This document shows, one piece after another, positions 1-14,200 of a stretch of 64,000 nt of DNA. The stretch's first letter is position 1. Every line of letters starts with the position of its first letter. The notes beneath the pieces were generated by a model that was not told where the DNA came from, did not search any database, and was given only the letters and a program-made list of their open reading frames with translations. Where the stretch lies: positions 22,804,389-22,868,388 of the forward strand of contig NC_054084.1 of NCBI RefSeq assembly GCF_017562075.2, written 5' to 3'. The translations under genes were made by a program, and so were the position numbers. The DNA is from Anopheles merus (taxonomy: Eukaryota > Arthropoda > Insecta > Diptera > Culicidae).

Positions 1-3000
1 TGATAATGCCCAGCTCTCTCACAACTGACAAGCCAATTGAGTGAGTCTCAATACTGAACTCAACTAAAACTAAACGCTAAAAGAAAGTAAATTTTAAAAG
101 ATCTCTACGATTGGCAGGCCCAACCTGAGAAGGCTTGAGGGTTTGAACACAGCTTTTTTAAACTACTAAACTTTGATAATCGACGCCTCTAAACTGTGAA
201 CAACTTCAAACTCTTCAGACCTATTAGACCCCCAAGACTGTAATGAGCAACAAGAAGGTATGCGAAGGAAGTTACTGAAATGTGTTCCATCATGCTTTGC
301 TATCAAAGTATGATTAATTTTTCTCTCCAAAAAAAACATTCAGCAAACAATCCCAACAAATCAACTTTTTTCATTCGCCCGAAAACTGGACCAAACCTCC
401 CGGGGCGGCCGCAACTCGAAGGCTACGGCGATAATTTGTATGCACTATACCATCGCAAAATGCTGCTGCTGCTTAATTTCATCCACTTTTTTGTTTCTTC
501 TTGCCGCCAGCCCGTACCGCCGTGCCCGTGGAAATCAATGGATGGCCGGATTGCAAATTTAAATGAAGCGTAATCTAATTAGGCGGAAAATTTATAAAAC
601 CCCCTTCGGGCCGGAGTCTACCCATCACCCCGGGTCTAGCCAGGTCCCAGGTGAGTTTGGTTCGATCGGGTACGCGGAGCGGTGCTGATTCGGCTGATTT
701 CGGAATTCATCATCATCCCGCCGTACGGAGCCTCCGGAAAACATTTGGACGGAACGGGCGGCAGTATCAAGTGTACCGAGGAACAAACGGGGAAAAAAGA
801 AAGCCGAAAATTAAATGCACCACAGTGCACACGCGGACGCACGATCGGGTGCATACGGTCGATTCCCTTTGTATCTCTTCCCTTCGGCTTTGCCTCCCTT
901 CAGCAAAGCCGTGGCAGTCAGGCGTGCCGAGAATTTTGAAAACAGCCTTCCGAGTCCACTCCGGGTCCAAGCCGGGTGGATCACTTTAGTCCCGGATGTT
1001 ATTGCCGTTCCTCCCTTGGGGCGGAGTGAGGTCAAATGCCGGCCACTCTTCCCAAGGGGACACACACACACATACATCGAGCCGAAACCTGGGAAAGCTA
1101 ATTCCCGCCCAGCTCCAAACCGAACAGAACCCGGCTCAATCTAAATAACAAATTTTTCATGCATAAATTTGATTATTTGCAACGCATCATTGATTACGGC
1201 GCTGTCGGTCGTGCTGTGGCAGTGCGCTAATGCAAAACCTTTAGCAACAGCAGTTTGCCCACCGTACTTCCGCCGGTGGGTCATCGGGCAGGGTCTGCTC
1301 ACTGTTCGGGGCCGTAAAAACAGTCGAATTAAACAGCCGACCCGCATCACAGTTTGCAACCCAGCTGCAGCCTTCTGCATTCTTGCATTGCCCCGCGAAT
1401 CCACCACTCCACGGGCGAAAGTCAACAGCTGCAATAATAATTATGACTATTGCTGGTTTCGCTGTCAGGGATGTTTTTTTTTTGTATTCCCCTTGCCGAG
1501 CGCTATTAAGCCAATTGCCATACCATTGTGCCATTTTGGGTTTGCTTTGCTCGCGCACGTAATCAAGCGCACACGCGCGCAGAAACCAATCATTTCCTCA
1601 CCCACGGATGCCCAACTGCACAACTGCCGTACTCGAGCGAGCTGGCGTGAAAAAATAGCTGTAATCAAACGGAAGGGAAACATCGACAGCAGCAGTTGCA
1701 GCAGCAGAACAAAAACAGGGTGGGCTGGTGGTTTTTCCGCCAAAGCACCAAAGCACACATAAACAAATGAAACGTGTCTAAAATGCTGGTGTGTAGTCGC
1801 AGCCCAAACCGCTCAAAACAAATACACTGTTCATTTATGCGTACCCGCTAAATAATAATAGTGCAGGACCAAGGTGGGGGAGAGAGCGTCCAAAGGGTTT
1901 TTAGTTGCCAGCTCATTTGAAATTGCCCAACGTTACACAGCTCGCGTATGTATGTGTATTCCCTTTTGGTGCTTCGTAACGCGTAACACCGTCACGTGCC
2001 GCCTACGAAGGTTGAGTAAATAATCAGCCCGGACGAACGCGCGATTGCCGTTTTTCACCTGATCGTAGCGTTGCGGTGACAAGCAACCAGTCCCCGGCCA
2101 TGGGTCGACAGGTGGACAGGACAAGCGTGGGCAGGGCAGGCAAGGGTCTAGTACCATTCCGCTTCGGTGCGAGCATTTTAGTATTTTTCATTATTAATGC
2201 GATAAAAATTGGAAATATGTTTTCCAATTTCATAATAATTTAATATGCAAATTTCAATTGAATTTTAATGCTACTTTTCAGTCGTAAAATGGGACCCATT
2301 GGGCTGCAGCCTGCATGCGAGTCAGGACGGGATATGGGGAGGGGACTGTTTGTATGGGTGTAGTCGATGTGAGCAAAGCAGGAGAGACATATACAGGAAC
2401 AAAACACATACTGTATGAAAAATGCTATGCACAGCTAGTGGGACACCACAATGCATTTTACCACTGCGTGCTCATTCACAGGGAAATGGGAATTTAAAAA
2501 AACTGGATTTTTAGAGTGAATAATACTTGTATGATCTAGCATTGTCGCAATGTATTGAGTCGAATGAAACATTCCTACCGCAGTGAACAGTTCGTGCACA
2601 TTGATGGTTACTTTTTTCATTCCGATCAATTGTTATGTATTTTAAATACACATCAAGCTAACGAACCATTGCTATGTTTCAATTTGGAAAAAGCTTATTT
2701 CGTCTGTGATGAACATGGTTCAAAATTCTGATAAAGTTCAATCAACACAACTTAACGGGTATTTTAAAAAGAAATTATTATAGATTCTACTTTTTACATG
2801 AACAAACATTTAATAAAACCGGTCTAGGCTAAGCACGTTTCAAAAAATGTGCTATCGTATGTATTATTGGATTCTATTGAATGGTAAATATGAACGATGT
2901 CTTTCAGATGTAAAAATATAAGCTATGATGTATTGCCCAAATTAACCATTTTCTGAAGCTTCCTAGAAATTTTCTGATTATAAATTTAAATATTAAGAGA
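1..3000. other. Noncoding 3' flank
   Basis: I see no supported gene. Open frames here (up to 197 codons on the plus strand at 1169-1762) have a random-looking composition. A small perfect inverted repeat (10-bp arms AAATTGGAAA / TTTCCAATTT, 4-nt loop) lies at 2206-2230. Confidence 0.6.
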
Positions 3001-3560
3001 AACAGATTATGAACCTATACCAGCTCTGGCAGTGAAACTCAACCCATAGCGATACTTAAACTGTTCATAAACCCATACCACAACGCTGAATGAACAGATC
3101 ATAAACCGTTTTCAATGTCAGTTGTTTTTTACTGATTCCGTTTCCATATTGGTCCTGGAACTAGTACGGAATCCAAGCCTTGTACAAATGCCGATCACAT
3201 ACCGATCCTGTAATACTAAACAAACCCAATGCAGACGTGGAATTTATATAAAACTCAATTCAGTCTCAGAGTAGGTCATTTCAGGCCATATCATACCGGA
3301 AGCTGGTCCCAAATGCGGGCCAAAAATAGATCTCAAATTCTGTTCTACAACTAACACATAACTTTTACCCATTAACTAAACACTTACCTAATATCGGTTA
3401 TGTACCTGATTTTTTTCCGAATCGGTCTTAGAACAGATCCTGAACCTATACAGGGCCTGCACATGATCTTAAATCGATTCCGATGCTGGAACTCATCCAT
3501 ATTCCACACCAACAATAGTACCCTGTCCTACTTTTAGACAAGAACTCTTTACTGCAAATT
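3001..3560. repeat. Possible degenerate tandem repeat
   Basis: Related words recur across this stretch: GAACCTATAC at about 3010 and 3442, and variants of CCGATCCTG, GGTCCTGGAACT, GCTGGAACTC and AACAGATC. The pattern looks like an old, decayed repeat with a unit of a few tens of bases. No clean period can be read by eye. Confidence 0.3.
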
Positions 3561-6500
3561 GTTCAGCGATTGTACAAGCTTGTGAAAGAAGAAAATCATT
3601 TCACAAATATGGATTTTCCAAGAACATTCTAGAATCCAAAGCGAGCAAAAATCGTAAGCATTCTAATTTTCCACAAATGAACGATTTTCTAGAATATAAT
3701 TTGATGAACGCATTGCATATAATTATTTTCATTCGTTGAATACATTATAAGTGTTTGATCAGAAGTTCAGATAGCATTGTAAACATTCTAGCATTTTATA
3801 GTCACAGTCTTATGAATTCTAAAGTTGCATAGTTTAAACGGCACCCATCTCGGACAATGATAACACTTTCTTAACATGCCAGAAATATCAGATGTGTGAT
3901 ACAGCTTAGAACACTGTTAATCGTTCTCTTCCATTTGTTGGCAAATTGAAACGAACATTCCACAATCAATAGTTTGTATCGTGTATTCCGAGAGTAAGCA
4001 ATAAGCTTTGTAATACATCTGAAAACAAAAACTATTCCCTACGGAATAGATGATGGTTGACTTCGAGCCAGTTTCATGTCAAAAATGCAAAAACTAATTA
4101 AAAACTTAGAATGAAAAAACGTACCAGAGAGCAATAGAACAAAAAATGTGATTCATTTTAATAGATTTCTTCTTTTATTCGTCCTTCTTTCCTGACACTT
4201 CCTAAAACCAGTTTAAGTGTGTTCTGAATCCAGAGTATCACCCTACCCTTTTCTGTAAAACATTATTCTGTGTTTTGCTGGTTAGTAAAAACCCTACATC
4301 TTTATATCCAAGCTCCTTAAAAAATCGGATGTCTTTAAAACATAGCTTCCGGTGGCAACATTTAGCAACTTAAAAACAATGGAAACATTTTTTCATCTGT
4401 CAGAATTAAAGCTTCGCTTTTAAACGCACAGCAACGCTCGAAGCCGCTCACACTCACAAACTGTCTCTTTAGGTCATTTTTCACGTCCCATTCATCTCCA
4501 TTCACTTCCTTCCAAACAAAACGAAGAGCTTTCGAAAGCATTGCGAGGCAATGTGGGCAGCAACGCCAGGAAGAAAAAAAACAACATCACTCATGCACTA
4601 ATTGAAACAATAAAACGTTAAAAGCGATTTGCAATGAAAAATATGCACTTTGCACTGGTAAAGCTTTCATTAAAGACTAAGTGCATTTAAAGATACTGAC
4701 GTTGAAGGTTTGGGAAGCAATTATACCCTTTTAACTCTGACTGGCACATTTTACGGCAAGTGATAACTTTATGGAACATTGATTTAATGGCTTCAAAAAC
4801 GGAGCGCAAAGGCTGAATTGATTCAATGCACTCCAAACACTCCATTTCGTATGAAAATAAATCAACTTATAGTAAGGTTGGGTTTATAAATATTTATTCT
4901 TGGGGACATGTAGTGTTTAACACCGACAAACTCGTGTTCATCCAGCTGCTGATGGTATGGTTGAATGGAAACTAGAAGTAGCTCATAAGACCACACTCAA
5001 CCCATCCACCCGAGAGCAGTGTCTTATAAATTCTAACCCAAGATCATCATGACCTGCCCTCTTGGAGGGATAGAACGCCTTCCAATTTGGCGAGAAAGCG
5101 TTACACAGCAAAGAACGGAACCATCATAATAAGCCCTTTTCTTACGTGTGCCGCCCGGCAGTGTGCATTCAAAATCGTGCTAGAAAGCGGCACTAAACCC
5201 GAAAAGGGAAAGGGCTTCGTTCTAATAACTCATCCAACAAAGCACAAGACAGCACAAGCAGCAGCTGTGTGGAAAGTGTGCCCAGCATCAGCTAAAACGG
5301 CTACACGGTCCCGTGTCCAATCCACCGACCAACGCAGTGAGGCTAAATGTCTCTTCGGGTTGGAATTGCCGCGTCGGCCCGAACCGGGCTGGAGCACGCA
5401 CTAAAAAGCTCATTCGCTGTAATTAACTTTAATAATACCACTTTGTCATGAATATGAAATTTAATGTAGCCGATCCTACTAAATAATGTAGGCCTACAAT
5501 ATACATATCCGAGAGCGGGAGTGCTAGTGCCGCCAGTGAGTGCCGGCGAACCGAGTGAAAGATTAAGGAACGTATGGTGCTGAGGTCGGGATTTTTAAAG
5601 TGTGGCCGTCGCCAGGATCGATTTTGCACAAGAAGCGAGTGAACATATTAGATGGAGTGGTATTTTATCCTGCACTGTTCAGTAGGTATAGAATTATTTG
5701 TTATGATCATGGGCAACAATGGATTGTTTTGTTTAGTTTTGTTCATTTTATCACATCATGAAAAATATCAAATGATAATATCTGTTTAAACTTAAAGGTA
5801 CTAGAGTTGTGAAATAAACATTGCTCGCCACAATGACTTACCGATTTAAAATAATCTAAAATAGAAAACCTGTTAACTTGACGAATGTGCAAAGATTAAT
5901 TATGCAATATCTAAAGATATTAGATATTAAGTAGCAGGATAAGCTACTTTTTCACTCCAAAGACGTCTTTCAAGAACGAAACAAGACCATCCTAGTGTGA
6001 TCCAAACATTTCTGAAGGCCTAGACAAAATTGGACTGATCACAAGGGTAGTTTACCAAGAAGTAACTGTTTAAAGTTAAGGGTACTTACTCGCTACGAAA
6101 CCTCAATTTAGTACATATTTGGCTTGCAAATTTTGATAGCTGTATTAGAACCATATTGGATGGTTTTATTTAATTAAATTTAATTTAGATCATAAATTCA
6201 TCGAACAATGCGGATTTTTTTAAAGCCTAACGTAAAAGCTAGATGAGTCAATGTTCGATAAGCTGAATTAATCGGTATTGTATCACTTGCGGGTGTTCGT
6301 GCTAATGTAAACACACGATCAAAAGGAGTAACAAATTGCCAGCTCCAAAATGGTTGTTCGAGAAAAGCTTGTAATAAAAAGAAAATAAGCGTATTCTAAA
6401 TTAAATGGCTTAAAATGCATAAATGAATAAAAAACGATTATGATTTGTAGCGGTGATGAATTTCAATCCATAAATTAATAGCCAATTTTATTAGAAAGAA

Positions 6501-9226
6501 ACACACAATTTGAATTGAGGTTCGCTCTTCTCGAAACAGTTTTACCACAAACGAAAATCGTAATTTAGTGGGTCACAAATCGACTTGATACTTGCTTTAT
6601 GCTAATTAAAAGCATTCAAGAACATCTACGCCATCAAAACTTATTCACATTCCATACCAAATTTGAATCGATTGACCTTTTACTAAGGGCGACACAACAT
6701 TATGAACTTGGATCACTCGAACGAGAGCAGTCTAATAAATAGATCCATCGAATGGTTTAATTTGCTACTGCTGCAAATCGTTGTAGCTTGTCTTATATGA
6801 GGCTAACCTTTGGATCAACGCTTTTGAAAGTAGAGATATTAAAAATTATATTTTTCATAATTATTTAACAAATTTGATCAATCGATAAAGCAACAAGCTT
6901 GGAGCAAACCATAGTGAATGAAGATCAAATCAGTTTTAGTAATCTACATTAGTTTCTTGTAACTCATACACCTTTCAAAAGAACTTTATTTGAATCCCTT
7001 GTATGCCTACATATCGTTTCATCGGTGCTGAAAGTTGATTTCATTTTATTGCAAGACTTTCATTTAATTCCTTTCGACAGTGTGGATTAAACATGTTGTT
7101 TACCTTACAGTACCGGAACGTTTAAAAAAGCCGCTCCTAAACTGTGAGCTGATTGTACGATACGAGTGCATATACCAGTGTAAATACAATCTCGATCCAC
7201 TCGGCCGTTCAGCAGAACGGGAAGATCAAACCGACAGTACATCTCGTACTGCCGGCACAGTTTCCGGCAAGCAATACCGATCCTATATGTGACACAAAAT
7301 GAATCTTCAGTTGCTACATCAACTCGCCGCCCGTGCCGTCATTAATAGACCCATACGCACCGAAAGCAAATAAAAGGCCCCCAGCAGGCAAACATTTCCA
7401 TGCAAAAAGCGACTCTCCCTCCTCTGCTCGGGAGTTGTGTGGTAAGAGTGTGAGGGTGCGGGAGCGGGCAAAAAAGCAATCTTCAGGAAATATGGCAAAA
7501 GATTCTTCCAAAGATAAAACGCCCGAGCTTGACCCCGTCGGGCCGCAGCAGTCAGTCCTCCAACAAAGCGATGGAGCGAGGGTCAAAGGTTATGAGAGCA
7601 GACGGCTCGCGGGGGATCGAGTGCCATGTGCACTCACTGCTATCTTTCTGAACTCCAAGTAATTACAGCCAGTCGGAATTGGTCCTCAACCCACCGCCAC
7701 ACGCCGGGCCTAGCAGACGACGGGACCGCTCCCAGGAAGCAAAGCGTTATTTTACTGCTGGCGGTGACTTTTGTCAGCTTTTATCCAAGCTTCATCGTTG
7801 ACACCCGACGAAAGCGAAGAAATGTGTTAAATTATTGATAGCATCTCCGGCGGCCAAACCCAGCCCGGTCCGTTTGCTTTGCGTCTGCCTCGATTCAATT
7901 CCTGTTATCGGCTGGAGAACGGACAGGAGCCGTCCCGTGCGGGAGGTTGACAGTGTCCCGTCGGTCCCTTGCTGGAGACTGGTGAGGCTGATGCGTACTC
8001 GAGTCGGAGCTGCTCATCCGACCATTTCATTCAAGATTCAGTTCATTCATGCATTGCCTTCAAGGGCAACGGGCAAACGATGGAGTGCTGGCCTCGGCAC
8101 ACGGCACGACGAATATTTATGCATTCAAAACCATCCTGGAAGTGGATCCTGACGCTCAATCTGGTATCCCTGTGCAGAGCAGGGCTGTAAATACTTCCAG
8201 GTTCTAAAAATGGACAGTCCGAACGGTTCACCGAACAAGGACACAGCTGAAGTTCTTTTGGGTGCGAAGAAAGTTCAACAGATTGATTGGAGGTTAATTG
8301 GGCGAATGTGTACGTATTTGTGCGTCGGCTAATGGGTGTGAGTACTTTTTTTCATGAATTAAACAAACCATTGCTTTAAAGCAGGGTCAATCGTCAAGGG
8401 TAAAGGTTGACTTAAATTTTTACAACGCAATCAAATGTGAAAATCATTTTCCAATGAATCCATTAAATGTCGGGGATATCGCTTCCATTTCAATTATTGC
8501 TACACTGTACGCTATTGCAATTGGAAGTTGACAATAATGCAACAAAGTGCACTTTGGTAGCTTGACAGTTAATGATGGTTCTGGAAATATTGAAATTCTA
8601 CAAATTTATTCGTACATCAGTGTGTTGATTGATTCCAGTTATAAAATTATGGACGTTCCAACCATTCTTATCACGACTCATTTGAAAAGTTTGTGCTTCA
8701 GTTTGAGCTCATGGTCAATTTCAACATAATTGTTTTTGTAGAAGAACAACGTAACGTTATTGGATCTGGGAACATCGTTCAAACATTTTCCAAGAACGAA
8801 GGCGCGTCTCAAAAGTATTCATTCGAATATATACAATATTAAATGACTGATCCTGTTTTACCTAGAAGTTAAGTGAATGTGTAATTCAAAAAAGCTTGAT
8901 GAATTAATCTAAAGTATTCATTGAACAGATCAAGATTCAAATACTTACAAATATGCTATACCATAGAACAAAAAACAGCACGTACTCAGAAAGTACAATG
9001 TAAATGGGAAACGTTATTTTCATCAAACAGATTAACTACAACTACTTAAGGTAGGCCCTCTCTGCCCCAACACCAGATTTGAAAAAAGTGGCAAAGCGGT
9101 AATGGAAGAAGTTGTTTTACGCGATCGAGTAATTTTTATTTTTACCAATCTTCTGACTCTTCAACTTCCTGACCAGCTGCTTAAGCAACTCAACGAAAAA
9201 CTGGTTTAACTAAGATCCTCACTATT
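3561..9226. other. Noncoding AT-rich flank
   Basis: I see no gene, RNA gene or clear mobile element. The GC-richer patches at 5.1-5.4 kb and 7.2-8.2 kb carry overlapping open frames on both strands, but none has protein-like sequence or recognisable splice partners. Confidence 0.55.
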
Positions 9227-9234
9227 AACTAGTA

Positions 9235-9273
9235 CAGGGGTCTCCAAACTTTTCAGTTCGTGGGAGACCCCTG
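9235..9273. mobile_element. 39-bp hAT-like mini-element with target duplication
   Basis: The element starts CAGGGGTCTCC and ends GGGAGACCCCTG, so the termini are an inverted repeat of about 11 bp. It is flanked by 8-bp sequences AACTAGTA (9227-9234) and AACTAGTG (9274-9281), which match at 7 of 8 positions. CAG/CTG ends with an 8-bp duplication are the hallmark of hAT transposons. Only termini remain, so it is non-autonomous. Confidence 0.65.
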
Positions 9274-9281
9274 AACTAGTG

Positions 9282-11144
9282 CAAAAAAGCATGCCAATAT
9301 ACCAAAAATATACCAAAAAAAAACATGGAAAAATGTTTAAATAAATTGATTAAATTTGTGAGTTTCTCTTAATTTCGGACAATCTACATTCCACAGAATA
9401 GCCACGCAGCTTCCCAATTTTGGCCTCTACTACAATTCAAGCCTTTTTTCTTCTTAAAATGGATTATAGTTCTTTTAGTAACTAAAAAAATAGAAGAAAG
9501 TAAATAAATCAAATAGTTTCTATCGTTTCTTATCAAAATATTTCTGCTTCATGCAAAAAAAATCAATGTCTCATGAGCTGCGATCAATGTCCTGATCGAG
9601 CCTGCGACGAATCGGTGTTTTTATCCATATTATAGACTACTGGTAGGTTCTTAGCTAAGATTTTGGTAGCCATGGTGGATGAAGATTTTTTTGAAGATGT
9701 ATATTGGCAGATAGGGAGATATTGTTACTGAGCTGTTCAATGATGATTTTTCTAAGTACAGTAGAAGGTCTGATATGTAATTATGTATAAACTTAAATCT
9801 AGGCAGAAAATCTTAGGCTTGTACAGTTTGGCGTGTGGTTATGTACGGAGTGTTGAAATGATTTCGGCCGTCAAGTGTCAAAATCCACTATAATAAGCTG
9901 GCTAGAATCGTTAAACCTCCCATGGACCAATATGGGTTACATCTGCGTAATACATTACCTTATCCAAGCGCACCTACCAGTCTGTAGTTAGTTATTGAAA
10001 TTGATTCCTGATTTATGTTAGTCTATTCGAACCGTTTCTCAATCCTTTTATCATGCACCATCGACAACAATACATCAATTATTTTGTTCATGTCAATTTT
10101 TATTACTGAAATACAGCGCACCTGCCCGGCAGTACAAGTTAAAATTCAATTCCAATATCGTGTTTTGTATGTATTTTTGTTTGTTGTCACTTTCACACAT
10201 TTGCTTATAAAATAAAGAAAAACCATCCCTCACAAATCGCATCCAAAGCCAAGGGAGCGATAATGCCCGCTCCTGCTAGATGCATCGTTTGCTGCATGAT
10301 GCGGAAAATAAATTAGAGCACCTGTACTAGCAACTAGTGCAGCACACCCTGTGCGTGCGTGCGTGCTACTCCTGTACAAATGTATGAGATGCCTGCGAGA
10401 GAAAGATTACACACACACACACGCGTGTGTCATCTCTCGATCTTGCAGCTTCCATTGCTAGTGTTACTTAACGCGTACACGATTGTTTCGAGTTTAGAAA
10501 TAAATTATCTGCAGTACGCGCGACCGCCCGCCTGCTCGTAAGGTAACTTACTTACACCTATATTTACTTACTTCCTAAAAAAAACACTAACCAGTGTGCT
10601 TAGCAGATCGAGGTTTAAGTTTGTAGTCGGTGCCAATGCGTGTAAAAACAAAACCATGGGAACCTGCTGGGGCTTCAGATACTGCCCAAGCCTCCCAAGC
10701 TGTCCAGTGTCCACACGCACACGGGCATCAGTCTTAGCAAATCCTACAATCCTGACAAACCGGTACGATGTAGTCTTAAAAACGAATCTCACTGTTTTTT
10801 GTGTCTCACTCCCAGACATAAGTTTATCTTTCCAAAACCTGGAACCATCATCAGGCCAAGTGTGTGAGAGAGAGAGAGAGGGATGAGTTTCCACTGGGGA
10901 GCGATTGTGCTTGGGATCACCTCAAAGCCACCGAACGCACAACGATGGTTGTGACCGCGCTCATTGTGGCCAGCGCGTTTGCCGTCACTCAATTATCACC
11001 TTTTTGCTTCCTTCGCTCTCTCGCTCACTCTCCCTCTTATTTTTGTCATCTCTCTGTCTAGCGATTGCTGCCGTAGATTGAACGCTTTGAAACGGAACTG
11101 CTCCCCCGTGACCCGGAAGCCGCGACCCCCGGGGGCGGTTAGCT
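9282..11144. other. 3' flank and likely 3' UTR of the SEA-domain gene
   Basis: No coding exon is recognised. The sequence left of the stop codon at 11145 should include the minus-strand 3' UTR. The first canonical AATAAA I see on the minus strand is at 10104-10099, about 1 kb past the stop; whether it is used is unknown. A short (GA)n run lies at about 10866-10881. Confidence 0.45.
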
Positions 11145-11212
11145 TTACGACTCGAAGCGCATGCTGGCCCTCACCACCGTTTCGACCATTGTGTTATTTT
11201 TATTACTACCTC

Positions 11213-11246
<34 letters not shown>

Positions 11247-14200
11247 GACCGCCACCGGATGCTGCTCGGTCAGACCGCTGGCCGCGCGCCTGTCACCGTC
11301 GGCGGTTTTATTTGCATTCATTAATTTTAAGCCCAGCGCCTGGGCCGGGTCCATTTTTCTGCTCTCCGTTTTATCACCCGGGGCGGCGGGCGGTCCGCGG
11401 GTGACCGGGGGCGGTGGTCGCTTCGTTTTCGGTCGGAAGTTGCGGATGCCCGAGTTAGACTTGACCGGCAGCAGCGTCACCAGGGTGGACGGTGGGTAGG
11501 GCGTCGTCCCGGCGTGCTTCCCGAGCGCCATCGACTTGAGCATCTCCTCGTACTGGTTCGGATCGATCACTTCCACCTCCGCCTGGCCGACGACGGCCTG
11601 CTCGGCGGACAGCTCGGACGATGTCTCGAGCATCACCGGCACGACGTCGTCAATTTCGTCGTTAATGACGGTCGGAATGACCCGTGCCATCGGTGTCGTC
11701 GTTTCCGGGTACTGCTCCGTCGTCGTCGTCGTGGTGCTGCTCGGGACTTTCGTGGGGCGGTTCTTTTTCCGCTTCGGCCGGGTGGTCGTGGGCCGGCTGG
11801 CCGTCCGGTTGGCGGTGTTGCGATATTGGTTCTTGATCTTGGCGAAGGACGAGAACGGCGGCAGCTTGCTCGAAACCTCCGGCTGGATGCCGAGCTTGGA
11901 CGCGAGCGTGTCGAATATGTCGGACAGGTTCTGCAGGTGCGTGGTGCCGTTCGGCCGGTTGCTCTTCAGGTCGTCCAGGTCGGGGGTGAGCGGCTGGCGG
12001 GGCAGTGCTGTCGTCCCATCGTGCTGCACGTTCACCACCACCAGGGCTTGCAGCGTTTCGTTGAAAACCTTCCTGGTGGGTGGCTTTTCGGCCGTGGTGC
12101 GTCGCGTTCCGTTCACAAACTCCCACTTCGTGATGGGGAACAGCTCCGGCAGTGTGTTGGTGGTGGGTGGCGGCAGGGTGGAGGGTGTGTACTTTAACGT
12201 TTCCACCTCGACGTAGGCGGGCCGCTTCGGTGCGCTGCTGGCAGGGGCAACCGCCGTGGTAAGCTCCACGGAACTTTCTTCCGAGCTCGGTGGCATCGTT
12301 TCGGTCGTGCTGGTGATCAGCAGGTCCTCCGCGTCCCGCTCAATCTCCTCGCTCGAGCTGTACGTGGTGGTCGGCAGGGTCGTGGTGGAGGGTTGCTCCG
12401 TGCCTTCCTCAAGCTGCTCCGTTGATCCACCGGCGGTTGTGACGATTGCCGGACTGGGCGTTGTAGTTATCGCCGCCTGTTCCGCATCGTCCGGACTGTT
12501 GCGTGACTCCAGGTCCATCCCCACGTCCACCAGTGCCTCATCGTGCGTCCCATTCAATCCCCCGGACAGTACCGGATCGATGGCTTCCGTCGCGGATGCC
12601 TCTCCATCAGCCTCGGTGGAGCTTTCATCGGACGATTGGCTTTCCTCGCCGGAACTGCCACTCATCGGCGTCTGGAGAGTGGTCGCGCTGTCGCCAACCT
12701 TTTCCGTCGTCGTCGTCACCGACGGTGCTGCCAGCTCATCCGGTGGCCCGGACTGGTCCGGCTTTTTGGCAATCACGCCATCCCCCAGGTGCTCGAACCG
12801 CTGGTCGTCCAGCGTCAGGTTGAGCAGCTGCTCGGTCGCATCCACTGCCGTCGGCGTTAGGTACTTAAAGTCCGGTATCACCTCCTCGTGGATTTTGTCC
12901 ACCGGCAGCGGATACGGCCGGACGTCCGCCACGCCGAGCGGCTCGATGCCGAGCGTGGACGAGCCGAAGCTGGGGTTGGTGTAGCTTTGGTAGTAAATTT
13001 GCCCGTTGGGATTCTCCGTGTACGCCAGCACGCTCTCGATGTCCGACGGCCGGTTCCGGTAGAGTATTTCCTCCGCCAGGGAGGGCTTCTTCCGGGCGGG
13101 CAGACCGGTGCGCTGGTCGGCCTTCACCTGCTGCTGCTGATTGGGATTGATTGGGTGCCACGGTTGCTTATCCAGCACCGGGGCGGAGGTGAACAGATTT
13201 ACGTCCAGTTTCGGTATGCTGTCCGGCTCGACCGTGCCGATCCGGCGCCGTTCCGGCGCCAGCTCCCCCGGGATGCTGTCGTTAAGGATGGCCTGAAAGA
13301 TGGTCTCGAGCAGGGTGTCGTTTTTGAGCTCGCTCTCGGTGTCGCCCGGCAGCCCGATCACATCCACCACGACGGGGAGATGCGAATCGGCGTCGGTCGG
13401 CTCGCCTACCAGCTCGTCCTCCTCGTCGTCCGCCGAGTCGTCCTCCGTGGAGGACGATGATGATGGCTGCTCGTTTGAGCCGATGCCCTGAGATGGCAAT
13501 ACCTGATAGCGGAGCGTTGTCAACCGGCTGGTCGTCGTACTGCCGACCTGCGTAGGTGTCCTGCTACGAACGGGCTGGGTAGGTGCCATCGTCGTTGTCG
13601 TTGTCGTCGTTGAAGTGGTAGTTGTTGTGGTGGGTGACCTTGTCGTTGTTGTGGTGGTGCTTCGACCGACATTTGCCGTTGTTGACCGACGTCCTGCTCC
13701 ACCACCACCCACCGGGCTGGACGGTGGTTTGAGTGAAGTCGTTTTAATTTTCTTCGTCGTTGCAGCGTGCAGCTTATCCATTTTTTCAATCTTAGCCGTT
13801 GCCGTTTCATATTTTGGCTTGCCGCCGCCCGCCGCCTGCTGCCCGAACCGGTAGCCACCGGTTGATGGGCTTTCACCGTCCGCCTTGATCGCGTCCGTCG
13901 CCTTCGTCCGGTCGCTCCCCCTAATCGTTATCTGGGCCGGGCTGACGGCGAACGGTTTGAGCGTCGAGGCAGCGACCGGCACACGTCCGGCCGGATCCGT
14001 ACTGCTGCTGCTGCCGGTTCGCTTCTGCGTGATGTCGGCATCTGTTTTCGTTATCTCAAACGATCCTTGTATAACCGGTAAATTATCCATGTCAATGTCA
14101 GATTCCGCCTCGACGATTCCGCCCTTGCTGGCGTCGCCGGCACGGGCTGGTGGGGCCGGCGTGACGCGCGGTGTAAACTTGTGGATAGTTTTTTCGATTA

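Noticed and set aside
1169..1762. 197-codon plus-strand frame
   Set aside because: Random amino-acid composition, no domain-like pattern and no plausible splice partners.
5087..5404. 105-codon plus-strand frame with basic residues
   Set aside because: No family resemblance and no supporting gene structure around it; the composition looks like GC-richer noncoding DNA.
11514..12984. Long plus-strand open frames (up to 242 codons) opposite exon 5
   Set aside because: They mirror the GC-rich, repetitive minus-strand coding exon. Their composition follows the reverse complement of Thr/Ser/Gly codons, and no splice or start context supports them.
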